From contig DAOWGM010000142.1 in the NCBI GenBank assembly GCA_030637515.1, positions 1 to 44,573 of the forward strand: a stretch of DNA of 44,573 nt, given 5' to 3'. A model generated the notes under the pieces. The model ran no database searches. It was not told the DNA's origin and worked only from the letters and a program-made list of their open reading frames with translations. Both the position numbers and the translations under genes were made by a program. Source of the DNA: Bacteroidales bacterium. GTDB taxonomy: Bacteria; Bacteroidota; Bacteroidia; Bacteroidales; UBA12077. Shown here piece by piece: positions 35,429 to 43,842 of the stretch (the first letter of the stretch is position 1; the number at the start of each line of letters is the position of its first letter).

Positions 35429-36643
35429 ATGTTAGCGATTAAACTAGCCTATCGAAATTTAGTTGGTGCAGGATTAAGAACCTGGCTCAACGTAATTGTA
35501 TTGGCTTTTGTCTTGTTTATGATTATCTGGCATTATGGAATACTTGACGGATGGAATGAACAGGCAAATAGAGATATGCAGGCCTGGGAAGTTGGAAACG
35601 GTCAATACTGGCAAGAGAACTACGATCCTTATGATTTCTTTACACTGGAAGATAGTCATGCAAAAATTCCTGTTACTTTGCAGAATGCAACTATAGAAGG
35701 AGTTGTTACACCAATATTATTAACACAGGCTTCTGTTTATCCTGATGGAAGAATTCAAAGCATGCTTTTAAAGGGAATCAATCCAGATCAAAAAGTTATT
35801 GCAATTCCTAGTGCAGAATTAAATATTAAATCAGAAACCATGCCAGCCGGCAGCCCGCCTGTCGGACGGACAGGGCATGAAATACCTGCTGTTATTGGAA
35901 AACGAATGGCAAAAAACTGCAAATTAAAAGTAGGTGATATAACAACAATTCGATGGAGAGATATAAATGGAACATTTGATGCGGCTGAGGTGAAAATTGT
36001 AAATGTTTTTGATTGCAATGTTCCTTCAATTGATGCAGGTCAAATGTATATCCATATAAAAATACTTCAGGAAATGATGCAAGCACCTAACGAGGCAACT
36101 TTATTTGTTATTGGTGAAGATCATGAAATGAGCGAAGATATTTCTGGTTGGGTGTATAAAGAATTTGATTTCTTAATGACAGAAATGAATGAAATGATGA
36201 AGATGAAGAAAGTTGGAGGATCATTTATGTATTTCATTTTAATGCTTTTAGCAATGCTGGCGATTTTTGATACTCAGGTCTTATCTATTTTCCGAAGACA
36301 AAAAGAAATCGGAACTTACATTGCAATGGGAATGACTCGCAGACAAGTTGTTAGCCTGTTTACAGTAGAAGGAGCAATGCATGCTATTTTAGCAGTTATA
36401 TTCATTGGAATTGTTGGAACACCATTATTAATTTGGTTAATGTCTATTGGAATGACAATGCCGGCAGGAACTGATGATATGGGCATTGCTATTGCAGAAA
36501 CCATCTATCCGGTTTATGGAGCTGGCTTAATTATTGGGACTTCATTACTTATTTTTATAATTACTCTTATTGTGAGCTATTTGCCAGCTCGTAAAATTTC
36601 TAAAATGAAACCAACCGACGCTATAAAGGGGAAAATACAATGA
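35429..36643 (+). CDS. FtsX/MacB-like ABC permease 1, with an in-frame palindromic insertion
   Basis: The 404-residue protein has one N-terminal membrane segment (about 17-37), a large periplasmic domain and three C-terminal segments (about 269-290, 318-345, 365-390), the FtsX/MacB/LolC topology. A stretch of about 14 residues (MPAGSPPVGRTGHE, about 137-151) is encoded by a GC-rich palindrome (35839-35879) that looks like a dispersed repeat; without it, SET would join IPAVIGKRMAKN, the normal family sequence. The frame is kept. It lies 5 nt after the ATPase and overlaps the next permease by 4 nt, so all three are one transporter. Confidence 0.9.
   Translation: MLAIKLAYRNLVGAGLRTWLNVIVLAFVLFMIIWHYGILDGWNEQANRDMQAWEVGNGQYWQENYDPYDFFTLEDSHAKIPVTLQNATIEGVVTPILLTQASVYPDGRIQSMLLKGINPDQKVIAIPSAELNIKSETMPAGSPPVGRTGHEIPAVIGKRMAKNCKLKVGDITTIRWRDINGTFDAAEVKIVNVFDCNVPSIDAGQMYIHIKILQEMMQAPNEATLFVIGEDHEMSEDISGWVYKEFDFLMTEMNEMMKMKKVGGSFMYFILMLLAMLAIFDTQVLSIFRRQKEIGTYIAMGMTRRQVVSLFTVEGAMHAILAVIFIGIVGTPLLIWLMSIGMTMPAGTDDMGIAIAETIYPVYGAGLIIGTSLLIFIITLIVSYLPARKISKMKPTDAIKGKIQ
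35839..35879. repeat. REP-like palindrome inside the permease coding sequence
   Basis: CATGCC at 35839-35844 pairs with GGCATG at 35874-35879, and the interior (AGCCGGCAGCCCGCCTG then TCGGACGGACAG) is far richer in G+C than the flanking gene. CTGTCGGACGGACAG contains CTGTC/GACAG. The GC jump and the family-atypical peptide show it is an inserted repeat rather than native coding sequence. Confidence 0.75.
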
Positions 36644-37914
36644 TACGTTTTTTATTTAAAGGATTATTAAGAGACCGGAATCGTAGTTTACTACCAATTC
36701 TGGTTGTTACGGCAGGTGTTACACTTACTGTCTTTTTACACTGTTATATTACAGGAGTTTTAGGTGATATGATTGAATTTTCGGCAAATTATACTTCGGG
36801 TCATGTTAAGGTAATGACCCGTGCTTATGCTGAGAACAAAAATCAACTGCCTAACGATCTTGCATTAATAGAAGTAAATGATTTGGTAAGCAACCTGCAG
36901 GAAGATTATCCAACTATGGAGTTTGTTCAACGAATAAATTTTGGTGGCTTATTAGACGCTCCAGATGAATTTGGGGAAACAAAAAAACAAGGCATCGTTG
37001 CGGGGATAGCTGTTAATCTAATTTCTGAAAACAGTAAAGAAATTGACAGACTAAATATAAGAAACTCAATTAAAAGGGGCCGATTACCCAAAAAACCAAA
37101 TGAGGTATTAATAAGCGATGAATTTGCCAGAAAACTTGAGGTTGATTTAGGTGGAACAGTTACTTTAATTACTTCAACAATGTACGGAGGTATGTCGATT
37201 CAAAATTTTATAGTTTCTGGAACCATTGAATTCGGTGTGCATATGATGGATCGAAGCGGAATGATTGCTGATATTTCAGGAATTCAAAATGCACTGGATA
37301 TGGATGACGCATGTGGAGAGATTTTAGGCTTTCTGGATATGAAAAATTACGATGATATTGCTGCTTTAAATGTGGAAAATACATTTAATGAGAAATATAC
37401 CGATACAAATGATGAATTCTCACCAGTTATGACACGGCTTAAAAATGATTCTATTATGTCTGGTTACTTTGATTATGTAGATAGTTTTGTGGGAATTATA
37501 ATTACCATATTTATTATGGCTATGTCAATTGTTTTATGGAACACAGGATTAATAGGTGGATTAAGAAGATACGGTGAAATTGGTGTTCGTCTGGCAATTG
37601 GAGAAGAAAAAGGACATATTTACCGTTCAATGATTTATGAAGCATTATTAATTGGTATTGTGGGTTCTCTTTTAGGAACGCTTGTTGGACTTGGATTTTC
37701 TTTTTGGTTGCAGGAAGTTGGGATAGATGTTGGAGATATGATGAAAAGTTCAAAAATGATGATGCCAGGTGTTTTTAGAGCAAATATTACGACACCTGCG
37801 TATTATATTGGATTTATTCCGGGTCTGTTTTCTGTAACTCTTGGAACTATGTTATCAGGAATTGGAATCTATAAACGCAAAACTGCTTCGTTATTTAAAG
37901 AACTTGAAACTTAA
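36640..37914 (+). CDS. FtsX/MacB-like ABC permease 2
   Basis: The 424-residue protein has the same topology as its neighbour: N-terminal segment (about 15-36), periplasmic domain with MFxVSGTIE-like blocks (FIVSGTIEFGVHMMD), and three C-terminal segments (about 284-305, 332-360, 390-412). ALLIGIVGSLLGTLVGLGF is a typical FtsX helix. Its ATG overlaps the previous gene's stop (ATGA), so translation is coupled; the two permeases probably form a heterodimer with the ATPase dimer. It is intact. Confidence 0.92.
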   Translation: MIRFLFKGLLRDRNRSLLPILVVTAGVTLTVFLHCYITGVLGDMIEFSANYTSGHVKVMTRAYAENKNQLPNDLALIEVNDLVSNLQEDYPTMEFVQRINFGGLLDAPDEFGETKKQGIVAGIAVNLISENSKEIDRLNIRNSIKRGRLPKKPNEVLISDEFARKLEVDLGGTVTLITSTMYGGMSIQNFIVSGTIEFGVHMMDRSGMIADISGIQNALDMDDACGEILGFLDMKNYDDIAALNVENTFNEKYTDTNDEFSPVMTRLKNDSIMSGYFDYVDSFVGIIITIFIMAMSIVLWNTGLIGGLRRYGEIGVRLAIGEEKGHIYRSMIYEALLIGIVGSLLGTLVGLGFSFWLQEVGIDVGDMMKSSKMMMPGVFRANITTPAYYIGFIPGLFSVTLGTMLSGIGIYKRKTASLFKELET

Positions 37915-37926
37915 TTGTATAATGTC

Positions 37927-37946
37927 ATTCCTGCTTAGGCAGGAAT
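37927..37946. repeat. Dispersed hairpin ATTCCTGC...GCAGGAAT
   Basis: ATTCCTGC-TTAG-GCAGGAAT is a perfect 8-bp stem with a 4-nt loop in the 49-nt gap between the permease and LolA-like genes. The GTCATTCCTGC word is a common intergenic repeat. It could trim or stabilise the message between the two genes. Confidence 0.65.
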
Positions 37947-37963
37947 CTATAACTTTTAAACTT

Positions 37964-38704
37964 ATGAAAATGAAAAATTTAATAACTATAATATTCTTAG
38001 CAACTAGCTTGATACTGCAAGCACAGGAGCCAACAGGTAAAGAAATACTCGAAAGGATAGATGAAAATATGGCTTCAAAAAGTATCATATCCACTTCGAA
38101 AATGATAATTCATGGTGCACGGCAAACAAGAACAATTGAAGCAAAAAGCTGGGGGATGGGTGATGAAAAATCATTTACTGAATATCTTGCCCCGGTACGT
38201 GAAAAAGGAACAAAAATGCTTAAGCTCGAAGACGAATTATGGATTTATTCTCCGGGTTCAGATAGAATCATTAAAATTTCAGGTCATATGCTTAAACAAT
38301 CATTAATGGGATCAGATCTTTCCTACGAAGACATGATGGATAATGCCGAATTGCTTGAAGATTATGATGCGGGTGTTATTGGTTCTGAAATTATCGATAA
38401 TCGGGATTGTTGGATTGTTGAACTCCAGGCAAAAACTGCTGAAGTTAATTACCAAACTCGCAAAATGTGGGTTGATAAAGTTCGTTTTATACCTTTAAAA
38501 GAAGAATTATATGCAAAAAGCGGTAAGCTTCTTAAAAAACTTGAATTATCAGAGATCACAAAAATAGGAAATCGCTGGTATCCACAAAAAATGATCTTTA
38601 AAGATATGCTTAAGAAAGGTGATGGAACTGAATTTATTATAGTTGATATTGAATTTGATAAAGAAATACCGGAATATATTTTTACAAAAGCAGCATTAAA
38701 ATAA
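37964..38704 (+). CDS. LolA-like outer membrane lipoprotein-sorting protein
   Basis: From the ATG at 37964 the protein is 246 residues with a signal peptide (MKMKNLITIIFLATSLILQA). The body matches the PF17131 LolA-like group: GKEILERIDENM, WGMGDEKSFTEYLAPVREKGTKMLKLEDELWIYSP, and LMGSDLSYEDMM. This half-barrel fold carries a lipid or lipoprotein in the periplasm. Next to a LolCDE/MacB-like ABC transporter and a barrel protein it likely shuttles the exported substrate to the outer membrane. A longer frame from 37841 lies inside the permease gene and is not used. A strong terminator follows. Confidence 0.88.
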   Translation: MKMKNLITIIFLATSLILQAQEPTGKEILERIDENMASKSIISTSKMIIHGARQTRTIEAKSWGMGDEKSFTEYLAPVREKGTKMLKLEDELWIYSPGSDRIIKISGHMLKQSLMGSDLSYEDMMDNAELLEDYDAGVIGSEIIDNRDCWIVELQAKTAEVNYQTRKMWVDKVRFIPLKEELYAKSGKLLKKLELSEITKIGNRWYPQKMIFKDMLKKGDGTEFIIVDIEFDKEIPEYIFTKAALK

Positions 38705-38738
38705 AAAAAACCGGTTAGTTTACTAACCGGTTTTTTTT
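38703..38738. terminator. Strong bidirectional intrinsic terminator
   Basis: CCGGTTAGT and ACTAACCGG form a perfect 9-bp stem extended by eight A and eight T on the sides, so it has a U-tract in both directions. It ends the LolA-like gene and the convergent chemotaxis gene, whose stop codons abut it. Confidence 0.93.
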
Positions 38739-39858
38739 ATTTTAATTTAAAGAATGAAACTAAATCAAGTAAATTTTTCGATTTTGCAGTAAGTTCTTCA
38801 GCACTTGCAGATAGCTCCTCAGATGCAGCTGCATTTTGTTGTGTGATATTATTTAATTGTTGAACTGATTCATTAACCTGCATTGAACCGCTTTTCTGTT
38901 CTAAACTAGCTGCGGTAATTTCTTGTATTAATTCAGATGTACGTTTTATTTTAGGTAGATTATTGTTCATAAGTTCTCGTGCTTGTTCTGAAATTGTTGC
39001 TCCTTCCTGAGATACTTTAATAATCTCATTTGCAGCATCGCGACTACGTTCAGCTAATTGTCTAACTTCAGCAGCAACAACTGCAAAACCTTTTCCATGA
39101 TCTCCTGCACGCGCTGCTTCAACAGCAGCATTTAATGCTAATAGATTAGTCTGAAAAGCAATATCATTAATAATTGTAATTTTTTCAGCAATTTCTTTCA
39201 TAGAATCTAATGCAACATTGGTAGACTTTGTACTTTCTTCAAAACTTTTATTTGTGCTAATAGATATTGTTTCGGTTTGCTTAGAATTATCGGCATTTTG
39301 TTGAATACTCGAAACGATTTGCTCCATAGAAGATGATATTTCTTCTAACGAAGAAGCTTGCTCGTTTGATGAATTTGAAAGTTGTAAAGAACTTGAGCTT
39401 AACTGTTCGCCAGTATTATCAATTTCACTTGCAGATTCTGAAATTCCTTCTATTACTTCTTTAAGTTTGCTTGAAAGTTTTTGTATGCTTTGGGTTAATC
39501 GACCAAGTTCATCATTTCGATTTAAGTAATTTTTATTTATACTTACATTTAAATTCCCTTCTGAAAGTTCTTGTAAAGCAGATACAGACTCATCTAATGG
39601 TCTTCGTACTTCTTTAGCTGTTCTGTTAAAAGCGTACATAATAACTCCTAATCCAATTGGAATAACAACGAGATTAGAAAAGACCTCAGGATTAAGACCA
39701 TTTAAGTTGGCCAATACATCAATAACTGCAAGTGTAATAACCCAATATACTGTAATTTTAAATAAAATTGAACCTTTAAAGAAATATCGAATTGCTAAAA
39801 TTCCTAGTGGTAAACCAAACAATAAAGGTACTATTGCTTGAAATAATTCTTTAGACAT
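38737..39858 (-). CDS. Methyl-accepting chemotaxis-type protein without a periplasmic sensor
   Basis: The 373-residue protein has two or three hydrophobic segments in residues 1-77, no sizeable periplasmic domain, then a HAMP-like linker ([14 protein letters not shown], about 93-106) and a long signalling coiled coil. The tip has [35 protein letters not shown] (written here in part), the hallmark of MCPs that contacts CheA/CheW. No che or flagellar genes are in the window. It may sense membrane or energy state. The MA domain (about 150-373) is complete with poly-Ser/Gln helices near each end. Confidence 0.93.
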   Translation of the reverse strand: MSKELFQAIVPLLFGLPLGILAIRYFFKGSILFKITVYWVITLAVIDVLANLNGLNPEVFSNLVVIPIGLGVIMYAFNRTAKEVRRPLDESVSALQELSEGNLNVSINKNYLNRNDELGRLTQSIQKLSSKLKEVIEGISESASEIDNTGEQLSSSSLQLSNSSNEQASSLEEISSSMEQIVSSIQQNADNSKQTETISISTNKSFEESTKSTNVALDSMKEIAEKITIINDIAFQTNLLALNAAVEAARAGDHGKGFAVVAAEVRQLAERSRDAANEIIKVSQEGATISEQARELMNNNLPKIKRTSELIQEITAASLEQKSGSMQVNESVQQLNNITQQNAAASEELSASAEELTAKSKNLLDLVSFFKLK

Positions 39859-40000
39859 AATAATAATATTTAATGGTTTATGTTGTTTATTTTAACGTAA
39901 ACAAGATATCGAATTTTTAGGTAAATATCCATTTTGTCACCATTTATTTTGATAAAAGGGTGTTTCTGATTGCTTTTAGCTTGCTTAATAAAAGTAAAAG

Positions 40001-40789
40001 TTAATATCCTGAGTTTCTTCCTTTATGTTCTCTAAGCATTTTAAAACGGGTAAAGCCTATTTCGTAATATTTATCTATGTCGAAATCCTTAAGACCATGT
40101 AGTTTTCGGGGCTTGACTTTATGCATGCACCATTTTCTTTTTATAAAAAATGAGAAGTAATAATAAATTAGTCGCGTAAAAATGTTAGTACTGCCAAGTA
40201 CTTTATTTCGTTTCGAAATATAATCATAACATATTCTATTTGGACATGTTAAAGCACATCCTGCATTTCCAAATAGAGTTATTCTGTTTTTTTCTTTAAT
40301 GCTATTTAATAATTCGGTATTGTAATTTACATTCATCGGAAGCACAATTGTATCATATAATTCAAGTGCTTTGTTAATCTTCTCAAGTGAATCAATCTCT
40401 TTTAAAATACTCGCTTCAATTTTATATAATGGAAAATCGGCTCTAACCCATTTAACAAAATCGTCATTGGTGATAATAATTGAGTTTCCTTTTTTATGAT
40501 ACTTTTCCAGTAAAGGCTTATATTTTTCATATTCCTCTTTTGAAACATAATGGTTCGTAAATGGAATTCTTATGCCTATATTATTTTCTTTCAGAAATTC
40601 ATAATCCTTATCAGAGATTTGTCTTTTCAAGAATGGTCTTCCACTATATAAAGATGTAGGCTCAATAAATCCAAAAAGACTATCTATCTTTTTTAAGGGA
40701 ATATTAGGAAAGCGGGAGTTAAAATATTCTTTTACAGGTTGTTGTAGTTTTTTTCCTCGTGCAGATATGGTGTAAACTGTATTGTTCAT
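40001..40789 (-). CDS. U32-peptidase-like protein of unknown function
   Basis: The 262-residue protein has no signal peptide or membrane span. Strands and motifs resemble the TIM-barrel of U32-type enzymes: an early SRFPNIPLKKIDSLFGFIEP, a middle IVLPMNVNYNTELLNSIKEKN, then LFGNAGCALTCPNRICYDYI with a Cys-rich cluster (C-x3-C-x4-C) like those that hold an Fe-S centre in U32-related hydroxylases, plus a further Cys (KWCMHKV). The family relationship is by pattern only. It lies 48 nt downstream of the radical SAM gene on the same strand, so the two may act together. Confidence 0.5.
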   Translation of the reverse strand: MNNTVYTISARGKKLQQPVKEYFNSRFPNIPLKKIDSLFGFIEPTSLYSGRPFLKRQISDKDYEFLKENNIGIRIPFTNHYVSKEEYEKYKPLLEKYHKKGNSIIITNDDFVKWVRADFPLYKIEASILKEIDSLEKINKALELYDTIVLPMNVNYNTELLNSIKEKNRITLFGNAGCALTCPNRICYDYISKRNKVLGSTNIFTRLIYYYFSFFIKRKWCMHKVKPRKLHGLKDFDIDKYYEIGFTRFKMLREHKGRNSGY

Positions 40790-40836
40790 AAAAATTTGAA
40801 ATCTGTTTATACAAATATTGAATAAATATTTGAAAA

Positions 40837-41772
40837 TTATTTTTTTAACTGATAAAATATTCCACGTTCCTGTCTGTATGTTTCAATTTTATTATCAGTA
40901 TCCAAAACATCAAGATATTTATTAATCTCATTTACATGCAGACCTAATATTTTCTGAAGATCATCTAAAGTACATGGTCGTCGAGAAATAGTTTCTATAA
41001 TTGCATTTTCAGTATCTTTTCTGAACGATTTATTATCTTTTCTAATAGCTGATGATGCAATGATCTCAACATTATCTAATTCCCATAAATCTATTATGTT
41101 TTGTAGCTCAATTCTGCTGGCTGCTCTAATATTATCAATAACACCAGGGCGATCAAGCGTGTTTAATTGAATTTTTTCAGGATTAATTTTTAAAATGGCT
41201 TCTTTCAATTTAGTGAGGTTTTCTAAATTATCATTAAATCCTGGCAACATCATTATTTCAAGCCAAATTGCACCTTTAAAATCTTTACTAAAATCAATTA
41301 ATCCTTGAATATAGTCTACAATGTTTAAATCAATATTTGGTCGGTCAATCTTCTTAAAAGCTAAATTAGTTGTAGCATCAAGTGATGGTAAAATTAAATT
41401 TGCTTTTAATAATTCTTGTCTTACATCCTTTTTACTTAGCAAACTTCCATTTGTTAAAACAGCAACAGGGATATTAGGGAAGTTCGTTTTTATGTAATCA
41501 ATAACTTTCCCAATATGAATGTTTAATGTTGGCTCGCCAGCTCCCGAAAAGGTTATATAATCTGGATTATCATTGTTCTTAAAAAAATCATCTAACTCTT
41601 CAATAATTTCATTATAAGAAACATACTCTTTTCTATCAGTTGTAAGATTTGTTGTAGCACCACATTCGCAATAAACACAATTTAGCGAACAAACTTTATG
41701 CGGAACTAAATCAACTCCTAAAGACATTCCTAATCTTCTTGATGGCACAGGACCAAATAAATGCTTATACAT
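40837..41772 (-). CDS. Radical SAM protein with C-terminal winged-helix-like tail
   Basis: The 311-residue protein opens GPVPSRRLGMSLGVDLVPHK and has CSLNCVYCECG, the CxxxCxxC radical SAM cluster motif, near residues 28-35, then FSGAGEPTLN and AVLTNGSLL. This group is annotated as Fe-S oxidoreductase/radical SAM of unknown substrate. Residues about 245-311 (RRPCTLDDLQKILGL, VNEINKYLDVLDTDNKIETY) look like a winged helix. It shares strand and close spacing with the U32-like gene. The start at 41772 is well placed. Confidence 0.88.
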   Translation of the reverse strand: MYKHLFGPVPSRRLGMSLGVDLVPHKVCSLNCVYCECGATTNLTTDRKEYVSYNEIIEELDDFFKNNDNPDYITFSGAGEPTLNIHIGKVIDYIKTNFPNIPVAVLTNGSLLSKKDVRQELLKANLILPSLDATTNLAFKKIDRPNIDLNIVDYIQGLIDFSKDFKGAIWLEIMMLPGFNDNLENLTKLKEAILKINPEKIQLNTLDRPGVIDNIRAASRIELQNIIDLWELDNVEIIASSAIRKDNKSFRKDTENAIIETISRRPCTLDDLQKILGLHVNEINKYLDVLDTDNKIETYRQERGIFYQLKK

Positions 41773-41883
41773 TTTAAATTTTAATTATTATTTTTAGCAA
41801 AATTAATCAAACTGAACTATTATAACATTAGAATTTATCTTATAATCTCAATATTAAGTTCAAATCAAAAAATAAGATTAAAA

Positions 41884-42258
41884 ATGAGTAGTGAAACTAA
41901 CTATAAAAAGATCTCAGTTGGTGTATTTGAAGCAATGAATACAAGCAACTTTACAGAGTTTGAGAAAAATGCAGCCGAAAATATAAGTTTTGAATTTCCA
42001 GGAGTAGATAAGGTTGAAGGTGCTAAACGCGTAATTCTTTTTTTTAAGGTTTTATTAAGAAAGTATAAAAACCTTACGTTTTCAGTGAATGATGTAATTA
42101 TTGAAAAAAATAAAGCATGTGTTGTTTGGACTAATAAAGGTGAATACAATGATGGTTCCTTATATGAAAATAGTGGAATAACCTTATTCCATTTTACCGA
42201 TGATAAAGTATCATTTATAAGTGATTATTTTAAGGATACTTCATTTATTAATAATTAA
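41884..42258 (+). CDS. NTF2-like (SnoaL-type) small protein
   Basis: The 124-residue protein has the cone-shaped NTF2-like pattern: an N-terminal helix region (SVGVFEAMNTSNFTEFEKN), then strands ISFEFPGVDKVEGAKRVILFF, LTFSVNDVIIEKNKACVVWTNKG and GITLFHFTDDKVSFISDYFKD. Such proteins are small-molecule isomerases, cyclases or ligand binders. It ends 4 nt before the ATG of the flavodoxin-like reductase, so the two are translationally linked and may share a substrate; no further evidence for function. Confidence 0.85.
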   Translation: MSSETNYKKISVGVFEAMNTSNFTEFEKNAAENISFEFPGVDKVEGAKRVILFFKVLLRKYKNLTFSVNDVIIEKNKACVVWTNKGEYNDGSLYENSGITLFHFTDDKVSFISDYFKDTSFINN

Positions 42259-42262
42259 TTCT

Positions 42263-42922
42263 ATGAAGAAAATCTTAATATTAGATGGAAGTACCAGGAA
42301 ATTAGGTAATACTTCTGTCTTGTTGCAACATTTTACAGAAGGAGCACAAAACAATTCTGTTGATATTGAACATGTTTTAGCAAAGGATCTTAATATAAAG
42401 TATTGCAATGGTTGTTTGCGTTGTAATTTGATTAAACGTTGTTCAATTAGAGATGATGACTGGGAAAAATTAAGTCAAAAAATTAATGAAGCTGACATTT
42501 TGGTTTTTGCTTCGCCAATATATTTCCATTATGTAACAGCGCCCTTAAAAAATATAATCGACAGGTTTCGTTCTTTTGTTCATGTTCAGATTACGGAAAC
42601 CGGATTAATTCATACTCCTTGGAATAATTGGACTAAAGATTTTGTTTTATTGCTTTCGCTGGGATCATCTGATGATTCTGATGCACAGCCCGTAATTGAT
42701 TTGTTTGAGTATATGAAAGAAGTGTTGGGTGATAATAACAAGTTACACGTAATTAAAGCAACGCGCTTGGCAGTTATAAAACAGGTACAAAAAACAGAAG
42801 AGGAGTTAAGGGAACTTTATCCAAAGTTAATGTTGGATGAGAATCTTGCAAAAGCAGATTTTAAAAAGAATCAGGATGTCCTAAAAGAATGTTTTGATTT
42901 AGGAAAAGAGCTTTCAAAATAA
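42263..42922 (+). CDS. Flavodoxin-like NAD(P)H-dependent FMN reductase
   Basis: From the ATG at 42263 the protein has 219 residues and a flavodoxin fold of the NADPH-dependent FMN reductase type: KILILDGSTRKLGNTSVLL binds the FMN phosphate, YCNGCLRCNLIKRCSIRDDDW is the Cys-containing segment of the iron-sulfur-flavoprotein/WrbA-like group, and FASPIYFHYVTAPLKNIIDRF is the family block. It should reduce quinones, nitro compounds or similar electron acceptors. An upstream ATG at 42221 is inside the preceding gene. It is convergent with the membrane-anchored unknown gene. Confidence 0.9.
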   Translation: MKKILILDGSTRKLGNTSVLLQHFTEGAQNNSVDIEHVLAKDLNIKYCNGCLRCNLIKRCSIRDDDWEKLSQKINEADILVFASPIYFHYVTAPLKNIIDRFRSFVHVQITETGLIHTPWNNWTKDFVLLLSLGSSDDSDAQPVIDLFEYMKEVLGDNNKLHVIKATRLAVIKQVQKTEEELRELYPKLMLDENLAKADFKKNQDVLKECFDLGKELSK

Positions 42923-42938
42923 GAATATATCAGTATTG

Positions 42939-43673
42939 TTATTTATTCTTAGATCTTATTTTTTCTAAATTTTTGTTGAAAGCTACCGAATGGTAATTAA
43001 TATCAAAATCAGGATTTTCTACAATTGTGCCTTCAATGTAGTTAAAGTATCCTTTTATAAATTGTTTAGGAAGAATATACACCTCATCTGAATTTTCATC
43101 AATAACAGGAGGTGCTTCAGTTAAGATTTGTTCAACTGCAATGTTTTTCGCTCTGAGTCTTGCTAATTCTTCAGAATAATTATTGTACTTATCTTTGGAA
43201 ATGCAAATAACAATTACAAAATCACCATATTGCTTATGCTCATGATGTCGATGAATTAAATACAGTTCATCGTTATAAATGTATTCGGCTGTTTTATAAA
43301 ATGAATTAACAAATTTAAATCCTTCTTTAATAATTGTCTTAGCAACTTTTTCTTTTGCAGTATAATGCAAGAATAGCTTTATCTCTTTGTCATTCTCGAA
43401 TAAGAAATTACTAAATCTATTATCTAAAAGTTTATCTTTTGTAACTACTCCTGAAAACCCTGGATTTTTAAGATTCTCCAAAAACCGAATAATGTCTGTT
43501 TTAGCTAATTTACTTTTTTGTTTTCCAAACTGATCCAGATAAGATCTAATTAAGAAGTTTTTTTTAGAGAGTTGTAATTGGAGATAAATAATATAAGCAA
43601 ACAAAAGAACTATAATAAAAAATTCAATTGTAATGTTAATATTAAAACCTTTGGCTAATAGAGTGTTTATCAT
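42939..43673 (-). CDS. Membrane-anchored protein with an ADP-ribosyltransferase-like pattern, unknown
   Basis: The 244-residue protein has one N-terminal membrane segment (about 16-33, IEFFIIVLLFAYIIYL), a charged linker and a soluble domain. The domain starts IKLFLHYTAKEKVAKTIIKEGFKF, ends ILPKQFIKGYFNYIEGT and VENPDF, and contains a His-rich turn (IHRHHEHKQYG). LHxT...IIxEGF and a later YxLPxxxIxGY are reminiscent of ART-fold enzymes, but the catalytic triad cannot be confirmed. I cannot assign a family. It stands alone between the reductase and nhaA-like genes. Confidence 0.5.
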   Translation of the reverse strand: MINTLLAKGFNINITIEFFIIVLLFAYIIYLQLQLSKKNFLIRSYLDQFGKQKSKLAKTDIIRFLENLKNPGFSGVVTKDKLLDNRFSNFLFENDKEIKLFLHYTAKEKVAKTIIKEGFKFVNSFYKTAEYIYNDELYLIHRHHEHKQYGDFVIVICISKDKYNNYSEELARLRAKNIAVEQILTEAPPVIDENSDEVYILPKQFIKGYFNYIEGTIVENPDFDINYHSVAFNKNLEKIRSKNK

Positions 43674-43842
43674 CTTAAAGATAATATTTTAAGTAAAGAT
43701 ATTGAAAATGAAACACTAAATAAAGGATGAATGATTTTTTATGCTCTATTTAATAAATAGCTTTGAAAACGAATTTCAATAAAATCACAAATTATAACGC
43801 ACTAATATTTTATCAGGGCGTTATAATTACTTTATAAATAAC

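Noticed and set aside
37841..37963. Longer N-terminus for the LolA-like protein
   Set aside because: It lies within the 3' end of the permease gene in another frame and would mask the clear signal peptide starting at 37964.
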